From Sphingobacteriales bacterium (GTDB lineage: Bacteria; Bacteroidota; Bacteroidia; Chitinophagales; Chitinophagaceae): a stretch of 6,815 nucleotides of DNA. Numbering within the stretch: the first letter of the stretch is position 1; each line of letters opens with the position of its first letter. Positions 6,173 through 6,815 of the stretch are shown here, one piece after another. The notes below the pieces were generated by a model. That model made no database searches, was not told the origin of the DNA, and saw only the letters and a list, made by a program, of their open reading frames with translations. The position numbers and the translations under genes were made by a program. The stretch lies in the NCBI GenBank assembly GCA_947472965.1, contig CANJEF010000065.1, positions 1-6,815 on the forward strand, read 5' to 3'.

Positions 6173-6815
6173 ATGTCTTCAGCAAAAGTGGCTTCAAGCA
6201 GGATGCATTTTGGCAAGGTTAAGCACCTCGCAGAAACTCCAGACCTTTTGGAAATTCAAATTCAGTCGTTCAAGGATTATTTTCAGTTGGAAACAACACC
6301 GGACAAACGAAACAATGAAGGACTTTTTAAGGTTTTCAAGGAGAATTTTCCGATCAACGACACCAGGAATATTTTCATGCTTGAGTTTCTTGATTACTTT
6401 ATCGATCCGCCCCGTTATACAATCGATGAGTGTATGGAAAGGGGACTTACATACGCAGTACCATTAAAGGCAAAGCTCAGACTTAGCTGTAATGATGAAG
6501 AGCATGTGGACTTCCAAACAATCGTTCAGGATGTTTTCCTTGGAAATATACCATACATGACTCCAAGGGGTACTTTTGTAATCAATGGCGCCGAAAGGGT
6601 TGTTGTTTCACAGTTGCACCGTTCCCCTGGGGTATTTTTTGGCCAATCACTTCATCCGAACGGAACAAAAATATATTCTGCCCGTGTAATCCCATTCAAG
6701 GGAGCTTGGATGGAATTTGCTACAGATATCAACAATGTCATGTATGCATACATCGACAGGAAGAAGAAATTCCCCGTAACAACTTTGCTAAGATCAATCG
6801 GTTTCGAAACAGACA
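6173..6815 (+). CDS. rpoB: DNA-directed RNA polymerase subunit beta, N-terminal part (runs off the window)
   Basis: RpoB is the beta subunit of RNA polymerase and forms, with beta', the catalytic cleft. The frame is open from ATG 6173 to the window end, giving 214 full codons of a protein usually over 1200 aa. The start [18 protein letters not shown] is fixed by an in-frame TAG two codons upstream (6167-6169). Residues 20-40 ([17 protein letters not shown]) are the conserved beta N terminus. [15 protein letters not shown] followed by LHRSPGVFF (133-156) is the family signature at the beta1 protrusion. [18 protein letters not shown] (194-211) is typical of Bacteroidota. The leader lacks a Shine-Dalgarno sequence. 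The rifampicin-binding region lies beyond the window. The frame appears intact as far as visible. Confidence 0.97.
   Translation, partial: MSSAKVASSRMHFGKVKHLAETPDLLEIQIQSFKDYFQLETTPDKRNNEGLFKVFKENFPINDTRNIFMLEFLDYFIDPPRYTIDECMERGLTYAVPLKAKLRLSCNDEEHVDFQTIVQDVFLGNIPYMTPRGTFVINGAERVVVSQLHRSPGVFFGQSLHPNGTKIYSARVIPFKGAWMEFATDINNVMYAYIDRKKKFPVTTLLRSIGFETD

Noticed and set aside
6210..6467. 85-aa plus-strand open frame
   Set aside because: It is a +1 shadow of the rpoB N-terminal coding region, which reads perfectly in the frame from 6173.

Overview
The window is a translation/transcription core locus from a member of the phylum Bacteroidota. The lineage call rests on four things: the gene order tRNA-Gly, tRNA-Thr, tuf, tRNA-Trp, secE, nusG, rplK, rplA, rplJ, rplL, rpoB; the protein sequences; -7 boxes of the form TAnnTTTG; and A-rich gene leaders without Shine-Dalgarno sequences. 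The proteins look closest to the Chitinophaga/Sphingobacteria side of the phylum, but that finer placement is only an impression.

Layout. Positions 1-169 hold tRNA-Gly(UCC) and tRNA-Thr(GGU). Positions 143 to about 373 hold an exact-period 70-nt tandem repeat. Each unit starts with a copy of the 3' part of tRNA-Thr, and more decayed pieces run to about 434. An imperfect 14-bp inverted repeat (505-548) and a good promoter candidate (596-603) precede tuf (654-1841). A hairpin terminator, tRNA-Trp(CCA), secE and nusG follow, with secE and nusG overlapping by one base. A perfect palindrome with flanking A and T tracts (2855-2883) closes nusG. It also serves the converging minus-strand gene, a 171-aa Lys/Ala/Pro histone H1-like protein (2905-3420). 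A 300-nt AT-rich divergent spacer carries the rplK promoter candidate and a hairpin lying at the predicted mRNA 5' end. Then come rplK, rplA, rplJ and rplL, a strong terminator (5937-5963), a leader of about 200 nt, and the first 214 codons of rpoB, which runs off the window.

How the genes work together. EF-Tu and the tRNAs feed the ribosome. SecE is part of the Sec translocon. NusG couples RNA polymerase to termination or to the ribosome. L11, L10 and L12 build the GTPase-activating stalk to which EF-Tu is recruited, and L1 forms the opposite stalk at the E site. RpoB is the polymerase beta subunit. All of this is ordinary housekeeping.

I do not see an undescribed defence or metabolic system. 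The unusual items are the tRNA-derived tandem repeat array, the histone-like gene inserted head-on between nusG and rplK, and several leader hairpins.
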